Positions 26,765-39,643 of a stretch of DNA of 64,000 nucleotides are shown here, piece after piece. This DNA is from Rhynchospora pubera (lineage: Eukaryota > Streptophyta > Magnoliopsida > Poales > Cyperaceae): the NCBI GenBank assembly GCA_028095005.1, contig CM051459.1, forward strand, positions 274,493,229 through 274,557,228, in the 5' to 3' direction. Under the pieces are notes generated by a model that saw only the letters and a list, made by a program, of their open reading frames with translations, did not search any database and had not been told where the DNA came from. Positions within the stretch are counted from its first letter, which is position 1. Each line of letters begins with the position of its first letter. The position numbers and the translations under genes are program-made.

Positions 26765-26930
26765 TAAATTATCCGTATCCGACAAAATATATTCGTATTC
26801 GACTCCGTATCCGATAATATCCGAACCGTATCCGTATCCGAACGAATCCGTATTCGTATCCGTATTCGAAAAAAAATATGGATGCGGATATGGAAAGACC
26901 AACATCCGATCCGTTTTCATCCCTAGTTGG
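26765..26930 (-). repeat. Degenerate GTATCC hexamer block, hAT-type end
   Basis: A run of GTATCCGTATCCGAAC-like hexamers followed by CCGATCCGTTTTCATCCCTA. Read on the minus strand it begins TAGGGATGAAAACGGATCGG and runs into GGATACGGATA repeats, a layout common in plant non-autonomous hAT elements (known). The opposite terminus was not found, so the element is incomplete or decayed. Confidence 0.55.
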
Positions 26931-27239
26931 GTTGGATTACGGGTGGATTAATTAATTTTTTTAATCCGACATTACCGGATTAGATTCAAATTTTAATAAA
27001 AATATCATCAACCATGCATTGTGCGTCCATATGCCCCCACAAAGTCAGGTTCGTCTCCCTTGTTTCTCTTTGTAATTTAAACCTCAAGTAGGTAGAATGA
27101 AAAAGGAGACCAATAATTGAATATAAGGTACCCATGGTTTTGATTGGCGACGACTATTAGTATCATTCATCGTGAAAATTCCAAAAATTTGGTTGAGCTT
27201 TGATACACTTGACAATACAAATGGACAACAGAACATTGG

Positions 27240-27440
27240 ATGCAAATATCTATTTTGTAAATATTTCAGATACGGATATTTATCTGTATTTGTATCCATA
27301 TCTACATCAATATTTATTCTCACATTTGTATCTGTATTTGTATGAAAAAAAAAATCGTATTCTCACATTTGTATATGTATTCGTACCCATTAGGATATGG
27401 ATATTAACATCAGAATCCACTATTTTTCGGATTCAAATAC
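27240..27440. repeat. Second degenerate hexamer block
   Basis: Quasi-repeats of GTATTTGTATCC and TTCTCACATTTGTAT type, with a duplicated ATTCTCACATTTGTAT. Similar in texture to the blocks at 26765-26930 and 41258-41440. Probably an eroded element of the same kind, but no ends are visible. Confidence 0.45.
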
Positions 27441-27791
27441 AGATAAGAGCGAATGTTATCCGCTAGATTTTGACAAAATGAAAAATTATCATGGCAACAA
27501 TTTCTTTTTTTTTTTTTTGAACAAAATCATGGCAACAACTATCTAAGATTGAAAGAATATTCGATTTCACCTAGAAAAAAAAAAACATTATGACGTCCAA
27601 ATAAGGTATATATACCTGTCTAAAACTAGCAATGAAAAAGGAAATTCCGAGCATATTCATACATTAATCATAAGAAATTCCGCTCATCCATTTTCATGGT
27701 ATAACTCAAGCATGCAATGCATAAAAATAGGGTTCCACCTGATGCGATAAAGAATATGAAGGCACTATCTTAAATAAATGAAATAGGAAAC

Positions 27792-30700
27792 TCATTCCAT
27801 TTCAGAAACCTCATCCTCATCTTCATCAAGTATATAAACAAGTGCGTGCCTTTGAGATGAAAAAACACAAGCCAGGCCTCTTGATGCTACAAAAGCAAAT
27901 AAATAATAGGTCAGGTTTACGTTCATGCATTTGCTCAAGCAAGCAGGACTCATATAAAAATATTAAAAAGAAAAAAAAATAATAGACTGAAATCCAATTC
28001 TAAATGGGAATTGTAACAATTATCTTTACCACTAACGGCCAATGGAACGGTTACATGGTGAGGTATAGCACGGAATTTTCCAATATCGAGGTCCAAATTC
28101 ATCATAGAATCCTGCTAAATTTAACAAGTCTTTCAATTTGCAAATGAAAAAAATAATAGAATAAGTATACCTGTATGCTTTTCATGGAGGTTTTTACGTA
28201 TAAATGCTCAGACATAAACATTAATTCCAGCTAGGACAAAATTACTCGATGCTTGACAGCACATCCAACATTTAGATATCTTGAATGTAAGGAACCAAAC
28301 AACATGTTTCTTTTTTCATATTCCTTTTCTTCTCTTCCATTCTTGTTTATTTATTTATTTTGCTTTTTGGTGGTGGTGGTGTGAGTGTGTGTGAGGGGGG
28401 TGGCAGAAGTCCTGAAATTTTAAGGAGTACCTCCAACTGATGCAATAAGAATATGTTATCTGACATAGAAAGTGACACCGAAACAAAGGGGAGATCACTT
28501 GCTTGCATCATCACCATCAAGGATCCCTCAGCAGTCTCCGAATTAGATTCTAAATCGTTAAGCAGCAACACAATTTGGTTCTCCTGTTTGGAGAAATGTA
28601 CAGAAAAAGGGAGATCAAATCTTTATTCAGCCAATTTGAACAAGAGCAAATCAAGGATTATATAAGAGAACTTCTGTCTTGAAGGTGAGAATAGACTGCA
28701 CAATGCAGGATAATTCGAACCGAGATAATATATTGGTTAAAATGAAGCTGGCGAATTGGGCTTATGAAGACTTGATTACAAATTGGCAGAGAGAGCATAA
28801 TGCTGGACTTGCCATATCCAAATTGCAGGCCTTGATGCATAATTGGTACTGAACCCTACAACCGAGCAATAAAAAAGAAGAATAATTACCTTATACAAAG
28901 ATAAATCAACACAATCGTATTGATCCGGTAAATGAACCAAAAGAGCATCTAAGCATGATTCTTCAGCATTCACAGAAGAACCCAAGCCAGCACTCATGAA
29001 GCCCCTTACAATACCAATACAATTTTTTAAGCCCAAAGATCCATCTAATACTTTAAAACATGTATAGTCTGTCAGATTAGGAGAAGCTTTATCTATTTCA
29101 GAAGCTCTGTCGACCTCATCCTGCATTTTAGGGGTAAATCAGTAATTTTGACAACTGTGATTAATTTACTGTACCAAAAGGATTTGGGAAATAGAAAGAT
29201 AACAAGTCTTGTAAAAACCTTGTAGTAATGTATGGACATCGGAATAGGTAGTGATGTAGATGGTGTTGGGCTTGCAACAGGAAACAGTGGTGCTAATCCT
29301 TTACAAGCAACTGTTTCAGAAACCGTGGTGAATGGCATTAAGAAAGCCTCCTTCAGGCTGGAAATAATTAATGAGAAAAAAGATATGCAATTTATATTAG
29401 CTTTCTTATGGTAACAGTCACAGAGACCTCAAGGTAACTAGTAATTTTTGACAAGTGGATGAGGAAAAGGGTCATTTAAAGCAAGGCTTAGAGTTTACTG
29501 GACAGAGTTGATGCATTATTTTGGTAGAACAGACAGAATTTTTCAAAAAAAGCACATTCAAATCGAAGTTGCATATTGATCAGAAAAAAGGACAGACCAT
29601 TGTTCCAATTTATTGCATTCGCTAGCTAAAGTTCTTTCCAAGAAGGTAACATCCCTGTATCCTCCAAATGCTACCATCTGTTCAATTCTCTTCATAGTTT
29701 CCCTGCAAAGTAATACTTAAAAAATAAAAAAAATATATTAAATTAAGCAAGCAATAGATACACAAAAGAAATACTTACATATCAACTTCTACACTATACT
29801 TTGCTTCCAATAACTGCTCAACTGGATCACTCTGCAAGAGAAACTTCAGAAATACAACCACAAGCTCACTTGAGAGAGAGAAAGCGAGGGAGAGAAAAGA
29901 GAGTCAGCAATGCAATGAAATTAAAAAAAAAGGAGATAGTATTATTTTCTACATTAAATAACGTGCACAACAAACTAACCTATTGGCCTGCTGAACTTGA
30001 TCTGTTGGTTCTTGGAGAAGGATCTTGGTGCATTTTAAAACCCAGTTAAAGAAATTTTGGAACTGCAACATTGTTGTTAGAACTGAGGATTACCAGGGCA
30101 AAAGGAATCACAATAAAAGAATTGAGAAAAATAAGTACCAGGAACAGGACGATTGTTAGAACCCTAGAAAAGCGCTCCGCTTGTATCAGAAGCATCCCAA
30201 AAGTCTCTGTCACATTATCCATCAGCTTCTCATCCAAACCAACACTTTTAAACCGAGCCTGCCACCGTGAAAGGCCTCTTAGTTCTCCTACTCTGAATCC
30301 AATTATTTCCAATGCAGGCTACCAGAAAAAAGAACTGAAAAAGCATCAATTCTCTTATTCCTTTTCCTTATTTAAAATATTTTCTGTAAAAACGAAACTC
30401 AAGAAGACATGCCTGAAGGTGTTCATTTAGAACAGTACGAACTTCTTTGCCAGTATTATCAACTGTCTTGGATAGGCGCTTCACCCCCTATATAAAATCA
30501 TGAGAAAAAATAGATCAAATTCTTATTTTACATAGAATTTTGTTCTTTATTTTCTTTTTGTTTGCTCATTTGGGTGGTCTGAGACATAAAAGAGGCCAAA
30601 AATCAAGTTCCACCCAAAAGTCAAAACCCCAACAGTGGAATAAAACAAACAAGATGGGTAAAGAATCACACTATACAGCAAAAAGGAAAGAGGTAATGAT

Positions 30701-33700
30701 ACCGCTTCTCCAAGAGTATTCAGAAGAAACTGCTGGAGTGCAGGGCTCGTACGGACCCCAAGAAGAAGACTTAGAAATTCATCCTGTGAGTTAGAATCCA
30801 ACCCTGCAAAAGTATTTGAAGCCGAATCCTGAGATAGTGATGAAATTATCCAATTCATAAAATGGTTTGAATCGTTTGATTAATGAGAAGTATTACCATG
30901 TTCTGCAATTAATGAAGCAATAGCTTGAAACTTGGACTTGAACAAGCTCATAGCATCAGTCCATTGCTTTGACATGACTGAAATAGATGCACGCACGACT
31001 TCTACCACATCCTCTATATTAGACGCTTGTTGAGCGACCTGATGCAGCTCATTTTTCCTACATTTGAAACCAATGAGACCACCAAATATCTATACAGCTC
31101 CAAAAACTATAGTACCATTAAGAACCTCTATAGACAAGAACTCAATTTGAGTTCTTTATTTAATTAATATTTAAGTATGATCAGGTTTAAGAACCTCATA
31201 AGATACAAGCACTTTAAGAGATAAGGGCTCACCTGTTAAGGAATATCGAAGTGTCCAGGTTCAAGCAGTGGAAACCAACTAAAGTATCATTGTTCTTTGG
31301 GCTTGTACCCAATTCAATGAGCTCTCCAAAACATAGCACTTCCAGTCGACAAAGATCTCTTGACAAAGCGACCTAAGGGGAAATGGCAATAAAACATATA
31401 TTGAGCCACACCAACCAAGCTAAATCCAAGCTCTTTAAACTTAATGCATCTAATTAAAAGTAGATATTGCACGGATACCTTGCTTATGGAAGCATTCTTC
31501 AGTTGATACTGATAGTTTGTACCCAAGTGATTAGGAAGCAGGATGTTATGAATGTTCTGAAATGAAAACATGGAGAAAGGGATTAGCATTGCGAGAAGCA
31601 TTTTTGGACTTCTTTAAGTTATATGTGCATTTTCATGACTATCTATGGCAGACCAATGAAAATGCATTTATTTACCCTATAAAATCACCAGCATCCTTTT
31701 GCAAATGACACCAAATATTCTTATTTATGATTTTATACAGCACATGCAATAAATATGATTGAGACAGTAGGGGGGAATAGTTAGTATATTCAAATTTTTG
31801 GCTGACATTAAACAAATGAATTTATAATTCACTAAGTTGTCACAAAAAAAATGCTATATGGTTATAATCACTAAGTAGTATATCAATTATAATTTTATAA
31901 TGATTGCAACATAAACAATCACTTAAATTGAATGGAAAGATTAGAAATTTACTATTTTTCCTATAGGGAAAATGCCAAAAATACTGAAGCAGATGCAACC
32001 ATCACGATCGCCACTGCACAGGATATTAAAGCGCTGGCAGGAGACACTTGACAGTTGTTGAGTGGTTTCTTCTAGGTCGCCATCACTCAGACCAGGAATC
32101 CTTGGGACCCGTGGAGGAGGTGGGAAGAAACGAGTTGTCCGATCCTCATAAACAAAGTGTCTGTCTCTGTCAACCTATATATTACAATATACCAACAAAA
32201 ATAAAGAAAAGAAGATGAATCTTTTCTCAGGTTTCATAGAGTAGAAGCATTACAGAACCTCCCAAAGCAGTAAATAAAGAGAGGTTGGTAAAAAATTGGT
32301 ACCCAACCTTCCAAAAGTGAGCTGTCAATTCTGATATCATATAAAATATGGAACCAACAGCTTACTGTCCTTCTAGTCAGTGGATTGTATTTTGTTAAAC
32401 ACAATCTTTAATCATGCAAGTAATAAATTAGTCCTTGTACCGCTTTTAGTGCATCTTCCTCCCAATTAAGACAAATAACTGCTGCATCATGCGTCCTCAT
32501 GCTTCTCAACATTTTACCATTCTGTTAAATAGGAGAGCCATTAGAATAAATGAAGAAAAGGTGGATTATAAATGCACCCTATACAAAATTTAAACCAAAT
32601 TAAAAAGCCCATGAAAGATAACATATTTTCCAATGCAACTGATTAAAGGCGGATAAAGTGATTCCTGCAAGCATCAAGATAAATAAGGAGTCACTCTCTA
32701 AACAACACGAACAAATAGGACTTTCAACGATCTTAGCAATGCAGCCAGAGGTCATTATACAAAGAATACCAGATAGCTAGTTCAGTTGGTATAGGAAATT
32801 ACCATCAGCAGAACAGTACTACTTTGGCACGAAGATATCCCCATCCCCATGCAACGTCATTTTGTTCTTAGTGTACTGCGTACGTTACATGTTACTTTTG
32901 TCCAGGGAAAAAATGCTTTTTTTCTAGTCAAGAAGACATATGGCAATGATGAAAAAAATATTCCTGATTTAAAATAAAACCCTTTAAATAACAACTTCGA
33001 ATAAAGCACACCTCAACATCATGCAAAAATATGGAGCCATCTTCAGTGCCAAGAGCTATAAGTTTACCATCTGGACTCCAACACAGAGATGTTATATATT
33101 TTCCTAGTCAAAGAACAGATTACTTCAGTTGAGATACAAACAACAAGAATATGGACTAAAAGGATAACTTGGACTTGTGCCAAATTACTGATACATGTAA
33201 TATAACACCAAAAATTATAATTTTATTGGCTTAGCGCCTGAATGTCACTTTTATATGACCACCCCAGGTTTTGGCGAGGCCCAGCACTCAACTCCTAAGG
33301 TTTGCTTTGTCCAAGTGACAGCCAAAGGGCAGCATGGAATAAGACTTGGAATTTATATTCCCACCAACCAAACATAGCTTAAAAAAACATTTCGAGGATA
33401 AGAGAAGAACCAGGAATGATGGTCCAAAGTCTTTGCCAATTGAAGCGATGAAGAAGTACTTTTGATTCATCAGTCACTATGGCAAGTAGATCTTTCTCTG
33501 GATTCCATTCTGCCATTTTAACCTAACAAATAATAAATAATTCACATTAACATTCTGTATCATTTATATTCATCAGTCACTACTCACTAGTCTAGTACTC
33601 ATCCAACAAGGGGGAAATACGAGAAATTGATGCGGAGATAGTACCTGGAAAGGCACGGGCTTGTCGAATTGAAGCTGAAAAGGGATCGATCCAGAGGCCT

Positions 33701-33752
33701 CCGTGTCCTCTCCGACGCTCTCCATTTCCACCTCTTCTACTTCTTCCTCCAT
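27792..33752 (-). CDS. APC4: Anaphase-promoting complex subunit 4
   Basis: Complete gene, 775 aa, close to the usual plant APC4 length. APC4 is a scaffold subunit of the APC/C ubiquitin ligase that drives mitotic exit (known). Exons, high to low: 33645-33752, 33411-33522, 33012-33103, 32441-32521, 31953-32174, 31479-31556, 31233-31372, 30897-31057, 30703-30803, 30413-30487, 30139-30318, 29980-30062, 29779-29868, 29598-29702, 29219-29357, 28890-29120, 28431-28583, 28030-28111, 27792-27886. An acidic N-terminus precedes WD40 blades at ~35-230 (MAEWNPEKDLLAIVTDESKV, SLCWSPDGKLIALGTEDGSI, YEDRTTRFFPPPPRVP), then the long helical APC4 domain (EIIGFRVGELRGLSRWQARF at 394-413), a C-terminal platform and an acidic tail (DEDEDEVSEME). 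Exon 13 is taken from 29868 because that restores SELVVVFLKFLL. Intron 10 uses a GC donor. Confidence 0.95.
30319..30412 (-). other. GC-AG intron of APC4
   Basis: On the minus strand the exon ends CTTCAG and the intron begins GCATGT and ends GGTAG. No GT near the junction keeps the conserved HLQPALEIIGFR reading, so a GC donor is required. GC-AG introns are a minor but well-known class and the donor context CAG|GCATGT is a good match for it. Length 94 nt. Confidence 0.88.
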
Positions 33753-33830
33753 TTTCCCCCGCTAGAGGATATAAAAATGGGACTGACAGAGTGACTGTCT
33801 GCTTGTACGAGAGAGAGAGAGAGAGAGATG
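33753..33830 (-). promoter_or_regulatory. APC4 leader with pyrimidine (TC)n tract
   Basis: The region just 5' of the APC4 start has a (GA)n run at 33809-33828, read as (TC)n on the gene's strand and about 57 bases before the ATG. Pyrimidine-rich tracts are common in plant core promoters and 5' UTRs. The transcription start is not identified; no TATA box is evident close by. The rest up to 34659 holds no recognisable gene. Confidence 0.45.
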
Positions 33831-34659
33831 AAGAAAAGCCGAATCAAAAACCCTTCTCTCCTCTCCTCAGGGTTTGGGTTTCGTGGCGGGAAGCGAGCTT
33901 TGCGACCCGCTTCTTCTTGCTCTCTCTTCGGCTTAGCTACTGTTTTGTACTATGTTTGATTAAGGCCTAATTCGTCCGATGATGACATGACATGCTGTAA
34001 GTTCAGGCCTTTAGGTTGGGTTGCTGGGCTTTTATACTTTTATTCGACATAGTGATTGGGAAATTCTATCCTCATTCTTGACTTCTTGTAATTAGACATT
34101 GTAATTTTTTTTTCTAACCAATAAGACTTGTTGCCACACGAGTGTTTGTAGCCAATGGGGTGAAGAGCTAGGTTGTTCGGTTTCATGGCTTCTCAAAAAA
34201 TCTCCCTGCTTTTATACAAATCTCAATGGTATGTATCTCACATTCTCACTCAGTTTACTCACTAAAACTAACGCAAAAACAAATTCAAAATGGGCCATGT
34301 CCAAAAGCTTGAAATTAGGAGGTTAGCGTGCATGTTCAAGGAAATTAGGAGGTTATCATGTACTACGGGTTTGCATAACTGCATTTGATCTTCCTGGGAG
34401 AAATGCTAGAGGCATGATAATTCACTTTCATATGTCCTGCGAAAGTTGAACTGCATTTTATTTGTTGGGATATTATTTTGAGTTTTTGTCCTTCTAACAT
34501 AGCAAAAAATCGCCAATTTTATCAATTAAGGTCACTCTCTTATTTTTTTCTTTAATCCATTTACCGTACGTCTTTCTCTGTCTCTTAATTAAGAAAAAAT
34601 GGTCAGTCTAGGGAATGTTCATTCAAACTCATAGCACCCCATAAAAATGATATAAATTG

Positions 34660-35757
34660 TTAGGACCGACTCAGTAATATACCCTATGATCTTCTCTAAT
34701 TTTTTATTTGCCCCTCCATTATGTAATTTTGTATATTTATCCTTGTAACCATATCTATTATATAACTTATATCATTTTTAATGAATTTAATAATTGTTTA
34801 GTTTAAGAAATCATTTTCAAAATAAAATGTGCCATTTGTTTAGATATCTAGCTTCACAGATTTTGGCTTTGATAAACTATTGGTCAGGGATATGGACGGA
34901 GGAGGTTAAAACACAAGTGATGGAGTGGCTGCCTTCCCTTGACAAAATGCCTTTGCAGATTACTGGAGGCGAGCTCTCGGATGACGAAAATGCGGAGGAC
35001 ACATGGATCCATGCAGTGCTTTAAGTTTGATGAGACTAAAGAAGGACGACCTAAGAGGCTATGCTGGGTTAACTCTTGGGTTAAGGAGAGAACTTATTAT
35101 TTATCTTATCTATTTTGGGTTGTTTGCTTGTTGTTGGGTTATCATTATCTTTATGAATAAGGATATTAATGTAATAATAATGAATAAAGGAAGATAGCAT
35201 TGGAGCACTGGTACCTCACGATTTTGGTACCAGTGCGACAGACTCTAGGGTTGATGGTTGAGAGAGGTTGTAATAGAATGCTTTTTTCGTTTAATGAAAA
35301 TAGTGGTGGGCAGCTTATGCTCACTTGTTCAAAAAAAAAAAAGAAAGAAATCATTTTCTAAAATTACTGAATGCCCTCGTCTTTGTTTCCTCCAACTGTT
35401 CAACCAAGATGAATCATATAAATTCAGAATGATGAATAAAAAACTGAGAGGGTATCAAGAAGATACATGATCAAACAAGATGAGTCACATGAATTAAAAA
35501 CTAAAATTATTTTCAATCTTTCCAACAGTGAGGACTGAGGACATGAATCATCGCAGAGGAAACAAAGATGAGGGCGTTTTAGTCATAAATTGTATAAAAT
35601 TAATTTTTTTATAATTAAAATATTATAAAATCTAATGGAAAATAGAAATTTACATAATAGATATGAGTACAAGGATAAATATATAAAATTAAGAATGCAG
35701 GGGTAAATATACAATTAGAGAATATTAGATGGGCATATCACTGATTTTACCTTGTTA
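34660..35757. mobile_element. Long foldback element, interrupted by a LINE
   Basis: The right arm, read in reverse, follows the left arm for several hundred bases: left CTCAGTAATATACCC, TTTGCCCCTCCATTATG, TATATTTATCCTTGTA, CATATCTATTATATAA, CCTCGTCTTTGTTTCCTC; right (reverse complement) ATCAGTGATATGCCC, TTTACCCCTGCATTC, TATATTTATCCTTGTA, CATATCTATTATGTAA, CCTCATCTTTGTTTCCTC. The loop is about 35400-35550. The left arm is split by the LINE at 34819-35344; without it the element is about 560 bp. Terminal bases and TSD are unclear, so the superfamily is open. Confidence 0.8.
34819..35344 (+). mobile_element. 5'-truncated LINE (L1-type) tail, 14-bp TSD
   Basis: Flanked by AAGAAATCATTTTC at 34805-34818 and 35345-35358. 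It ends in an A-rich tail after CACTTGTTC, as plant L1-like elements do. The frame at 34794-35024 (INYWSGIWTEEV, then MPLQI and an acidic DDENAEDTW stretch) resembles the C-terminal end of plant LINE ORF2 proteins; its start codon lies in flanking DNA. Only the last ~0.5 kb was copied, the usual 5' truncation of target-primed reverse transcription. Inactive. Confidence 0.88.
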
Positions 35758-36345
35758 GAAGCAGAGAGATAAACTTGTTAATAGGTCAACATCTGTGATG
35801 TATCATGCTTTGTTACGTATTTTAAGCAGGCGTGTTACAGTAATTACACTACTTCGGAATTGCAAACAAATTAAGGAACTGGGAAGGTCATATCTTGGAT
35901 TATGAATAAAGGCATCTTCATTTGTTGACTCTCACTTATACTAGATTCAGAAACGACTAACTGACTAAGCAAACCATTCTATACTCTTGCGTTTATAAAA
36001 TGCGATTTCCAATGCTTAAACATTGACCAAATAATAGCGTAAAGCTAACACTTTTGCCATATGCATGAGATCTTAAATTTTCCACAACATATAGCATTAT
36101 TTTGAGCAGCTTTGGACTTTAGAAACCTTCCTCACGTTACAAGAAAAGGTGGCATTGTCTATGTAGAAAACCAGTAATACTAGCATCGCCGCACATGTGA
36201 TAGGTACTACAACTACAAGGGATCATAACTCATGAAACAATGCATTCGCCCAGTTCACTGTAGTCTCTGTTCTATAATTGATTTAAAAATAGCAAAATGG
36301 AAAAAAAAAATTGAAGGGAAAAATGAAAACAAACCAATCAAATAT
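35758..36345. other. 3' flank of the GT31 gene
   Basis: About 590 bases with no gene or repeat recognised. The 3' UTR of the minus-strand glycosyltransferase should lie in its right part. Confidence 0.6.
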
Positions 36346-37678
36346 TCAATCTATGCGATAAAACCGTGATGGCTTGAGCCCACTGGTAAAATTGAAGTAC
36401 TTCAGTGTCATTGCCCATTTAGGATTATCCTTTAATCGATGCACTGCAATCGTGTCTGGTATGAACTCATGTGAGCATGTATCAATTGGTACTGGTATCG
36501 GGAAGTCATACATTGCTGGTTTTGTATTAAACCTGTTCTTCGCCTTGTTCCCATCCTGAAGCCACCGTCCGGCCATCATATCCTCAGGACCCTTTATGTT
36601 TTTCTTGGGTATGTCTGAAGAGGCAATCCACTCCACCAAATCCCACGACAGTATGTAACCCATGCCAGACATGTACTCACGAAATGGGTCCATACTGTCG
36701 CAGGGTATCACGAACCCATAGTACATGTCTTCTCTAGGCATGGGATTCAACGAGTCGATCAATTTTTGCAGTCGGATGAATATGTCATCATCTGCCTTCA
36801 TTACATAGTCATACGGCTTCTGGTCTCCATTTGTACCTATGAAATAGTACAATTGTACACTTTTTTCTTACTAATTTTCTGTAACAGTAAAGACATACAC
36901 TACAAATCTACAATCTTATTGTACTGACAGTAAATGTCTAAATGGAATTTTTTTTTCTTTAGATGATTTCAAATCTTTTGTCTCACAATATAGTAAGTGA
37001 AATGATCCACGATACATATCTTAAAATTTTTAACTTCAAACCCAAATTGTTTATCTAGAAAGTAGAAACATAATTTAATTAACCGAGAGAATTAAAATTT
37101 GCCGGTGTGGCGCTTTGCCACCCGACCCTCAAAAAAAAAAAAATTAACTGAGAGAATATACACCTACCATTAAACATGCTGGCAACACTGGAGAAAAAGC
37201 TGTAAGTCTTTCCATCATTCAAATTCTCCTCACAATCCATTATAATAATATCATCATGAGCGAGTATCTCAAGTGGCACAAGGATGCGCTGATCATCCTT
37301 ATACAATCTACAGAACACATATTTCACGTCTATATGGGCTGTCAGATTTCCCATCTGCAACGAGTAAACCATCCTCAGGAGGTGCCTCCTCTCGTACCAA
37401 TCAGCACGTGTCAAAACCCCAATTAACAGTCTGAAATCAGGCTTTCTAACAACCGGGTCGGTGAAGTTTGCAACGGTGTAAGTAGAGCCGGTACATGATG
37501 TAACAAGTGACTGCAGGTAGAAATCCTTCGGGTAGAGGAAGAGGTAAATGAAGCCAAGGAATATGAGAGGGAGAAGGATTAAAGCTGTGGTGCATTGAGG
37601 GAGCTTTAGGGAAAGGGAGTGTTGTTTCTTCATGGGAAGGTCATGAAGAGGGAGAGAACTAGGTTTTACAAAAGCCAT
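36346..37678 (-). CDS. GT31 family galactosyltransferase-like protein, two exons
   Basis: 333 aa from exons 37168-37678 and 36346-36836 (GT donor at GTAGGTG; acceptor TTTCATAG; split glycine codon 171). Type II Golgi membrane topology: short basic cytosolic tail, one hydrophobic segment at ~31-48, then a lumenal catalytic domain. Motifs: FRLLIGVLTRADWYERRHLL (82-101), YVFCRLYKDDQR, DCEENLNDGKTY, and the nucleotide-sugar/metal site VMKADDDIFIR with the DDD triad at 186-188; GPEDMMAGRWL supplies the downstream acidic pair. These are hallmarks of GT31 beta-1,3-galactosyltransferases (Galactosyl_T). The plant subgroup is often annotated as beta-1,3-galactosyltransferase pvg3-like; acceptor and linkage are not known from sequence. 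A TATA-like TTTATACAA lies ~115 bases before the ATG. Paralogue of the gene at 61538. Confidence 0.9.
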
Positions 37679-38198
37679 TGATGGCAGGTGTAAAGTGAGG
37701 TGAGCTATTTGTTCTGCTTGGAATGAGGTCCTCTTTGAGTATTTGAAGATTGTTAATTGGCTATTTTCGTACAGTGGGGCTTTGACTCTTGTATAAATTT
37801 GAAGGATTTGACACTTTTGATGGAGATGAAATTAAGCTCTGGTTGGAGAGCATGTAGTACCTTTGCGTGTAAGACCAAATCAGTGGAGGAAGCATGTGAG
37901 AGAGCGAAATAAAGGGCAGAGTTGGGGGATTAGCATTTTACTTATACCATGGTGCGAACCAAAAAGTTAGATAGCGGATGAGTCTAAAACTCTAAATAAT
38001 GTAAGTTGATTCGTTGAAAGCGCACTTTCAGTCCGTTTGATTGTTTCAAACTTAGGTGACTCGCACAGTCGCACCAGCTGCCATTAAATTCAGTGTAATA
38101 CTTCTTCCTCTTTATCACCTATTTTTCCCCAATTTTTCCGAATTCTTTTCACGAATTTATAGACAGTTTGTGGCACGGTCAGCTGTTAATTAATATCG
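37679..38198. other. Promoter region of the two-exon GT31 gene
   Basis: About 520 bases upstream of the minus-strand start, with no other gene. On the minus strand a TATA-like TTTATACAAGAG is seen near 37788-37800; the leader follows with ACACCTGCCATCA before the ATG. Confidence 0.4.
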
Positions 38199-38207
38199 TT
38201 TAGAGGA

Positions 38208-38637
38208 GGTTCTAACGCCATAAGTTTTTGATGTCACAAATGCCATAACTTCTTTTTTTCAATAATATTTAAAAAAATTTTAAAAAATTCAAATCCAAAC
38301 CATTGATTTGTTAAATTTACGAGCGATACATTTCTATATAATTTTTATAAATCTTGGAGTTCATTTGATATTCGATCAAGAGGTAAATACATGAACGTAT
38401 TAAAATTAATCTGTTATAATTAACAAGATTCGTTCATTTTTTGGCCTTTTGATCAAATATCAAATAAACTCTAAAATTTATAAAAATTACATAGAAATGC
38501 ATCACTCGTATAATTGAATAAGTTCAATGGTTTGAATTCGAAAATTGAATTTGTAAATTTTGAAATATTAATGGAAAAAAAATTGTGGCATTTGTAGTAC
38601 CAAAAACTTGTGGCACTAGAACCTTGCTCCTTTTTTA
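38208..38637. mobile_element. Foldback MITE with 9-bp TSD (Mutator-like)
   Basis: Inverted ends: left GGTTCTAACGCCATAAGTTT, right (reverse complement) GGTTCTAGTGCCACAAGTTT, followed inward by ATGTCACAAATGCCATAA against GTACTACAAATGCCACAA. Arms continue almost to the centre near 38415. The 9-bp direct repeat TTTAGAGGA stands at 38199-38207 and 38638-38646, the TSD length of Mutator elements. The right side carries 13 extra bases (TTGCTCCTTTTTT) outside the inverted repeat, so the exact end is uncertain. Confidence 0.78.
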
Positions 38638-39643
38638 TTTAGAGGATGTTGGTTTGAAACTGTAAAAATAATTTATATGTTATGCATTTTAAAGTTAAAT
38701 TATTAAGTAAAACTGTAAAAATAATATTAAAAATTAAATCTGTATTGTTCCGGTGTGTCTTGTCGTGACGTGTTACGCGTCAAATTGTGTTGTGTTGTTT
38801 ATTTGTTTTGATCGATGCTAACTCTTAAGGTTTCCTACACATCACAATTATGATACAGCACATCAATACATTCGTATTATGTTAGATCCGTACAAATGAC
38901 ATATAGACTATATAGTGTCATAACAACACACCTACGTGTTACGTCATGTCATTTTGAAAACGCTTGTATCGGGCTATATGTCTCTGATTTTTTTTTTTTC
39001 GGGGTGTCAGATTAGTTGCTAGTAGGCCGATTGGAGACTATTATTTTCAATTTTTGCAAGTCGTTTTCAATTAATAGTTTTATTTGGGATGCTTACAACT
39101 TCAAATTTCTTCAGGAATATTTTAAAGTTCGGCTCAAGCTTTGTTCTAATATATAGATTAATTTTAATTCATTAATTTATCGAATATATTCAAGTAAATT
39201 TCGAGTGCTTGATTACTAGAGAAGGATTTTCCGGTCAGGTTATATTTTATCAAATGTACATGTAATGCACAATAATATATTTACGCTTTACGACGTATAA
39301 TAATATAATTACATCACGACGCAAAGCTTACACAAAAAAATAAAGTATTAACAAATGTTCCTTTCTATCGACCTTATGCATGATCTAAAAGCATGTTAAA
39401 CGTTGATCAAACAATGTATGTCTACTTCTAGCCCAATGAAAATGAATGGGCTTGTAGCACCTTTACAAAGTTCCTCACGTTGGGCCATTTCAAATTACCA
39501 TGTAGTATAATCCAAACATTAGGGCAGACGCCACAGTTGGAGTGTGAACAGACACTCGATAAGGATCAACTTGTCTATGGGCTTTCACTTCCAAAAAGAT
39601 AGGGTTCGATTAAAGCTTTTTTCCATCCGCATTGGTTAAGAAT

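Larger units (their letters stand above)
26233..27791. other. RIC1 promoter / APC4 3' flank
   Basis: The 1.56 kb between the two minus-strand genes. On the minus strand the bases just 5' of the RIC1 start are a pyrimidine-rich leader (TCTTCTCTCTCTCGG near 26250-26265). No other gene is seen; frames at 27084-27323 and 27200-27466 fall in low-complexity GTATCC-like sequence. Confidence 0.65.

Noticed and set aside
29779..29831. Alternative APC4 exon 13 starting at 29831 after TTGCAG
   Set aside because: It puts the exon out of frame and loses the conserved SELVVVFLKFLL; the acceptor CTCAAG at 29869 keeps frame and conservation.
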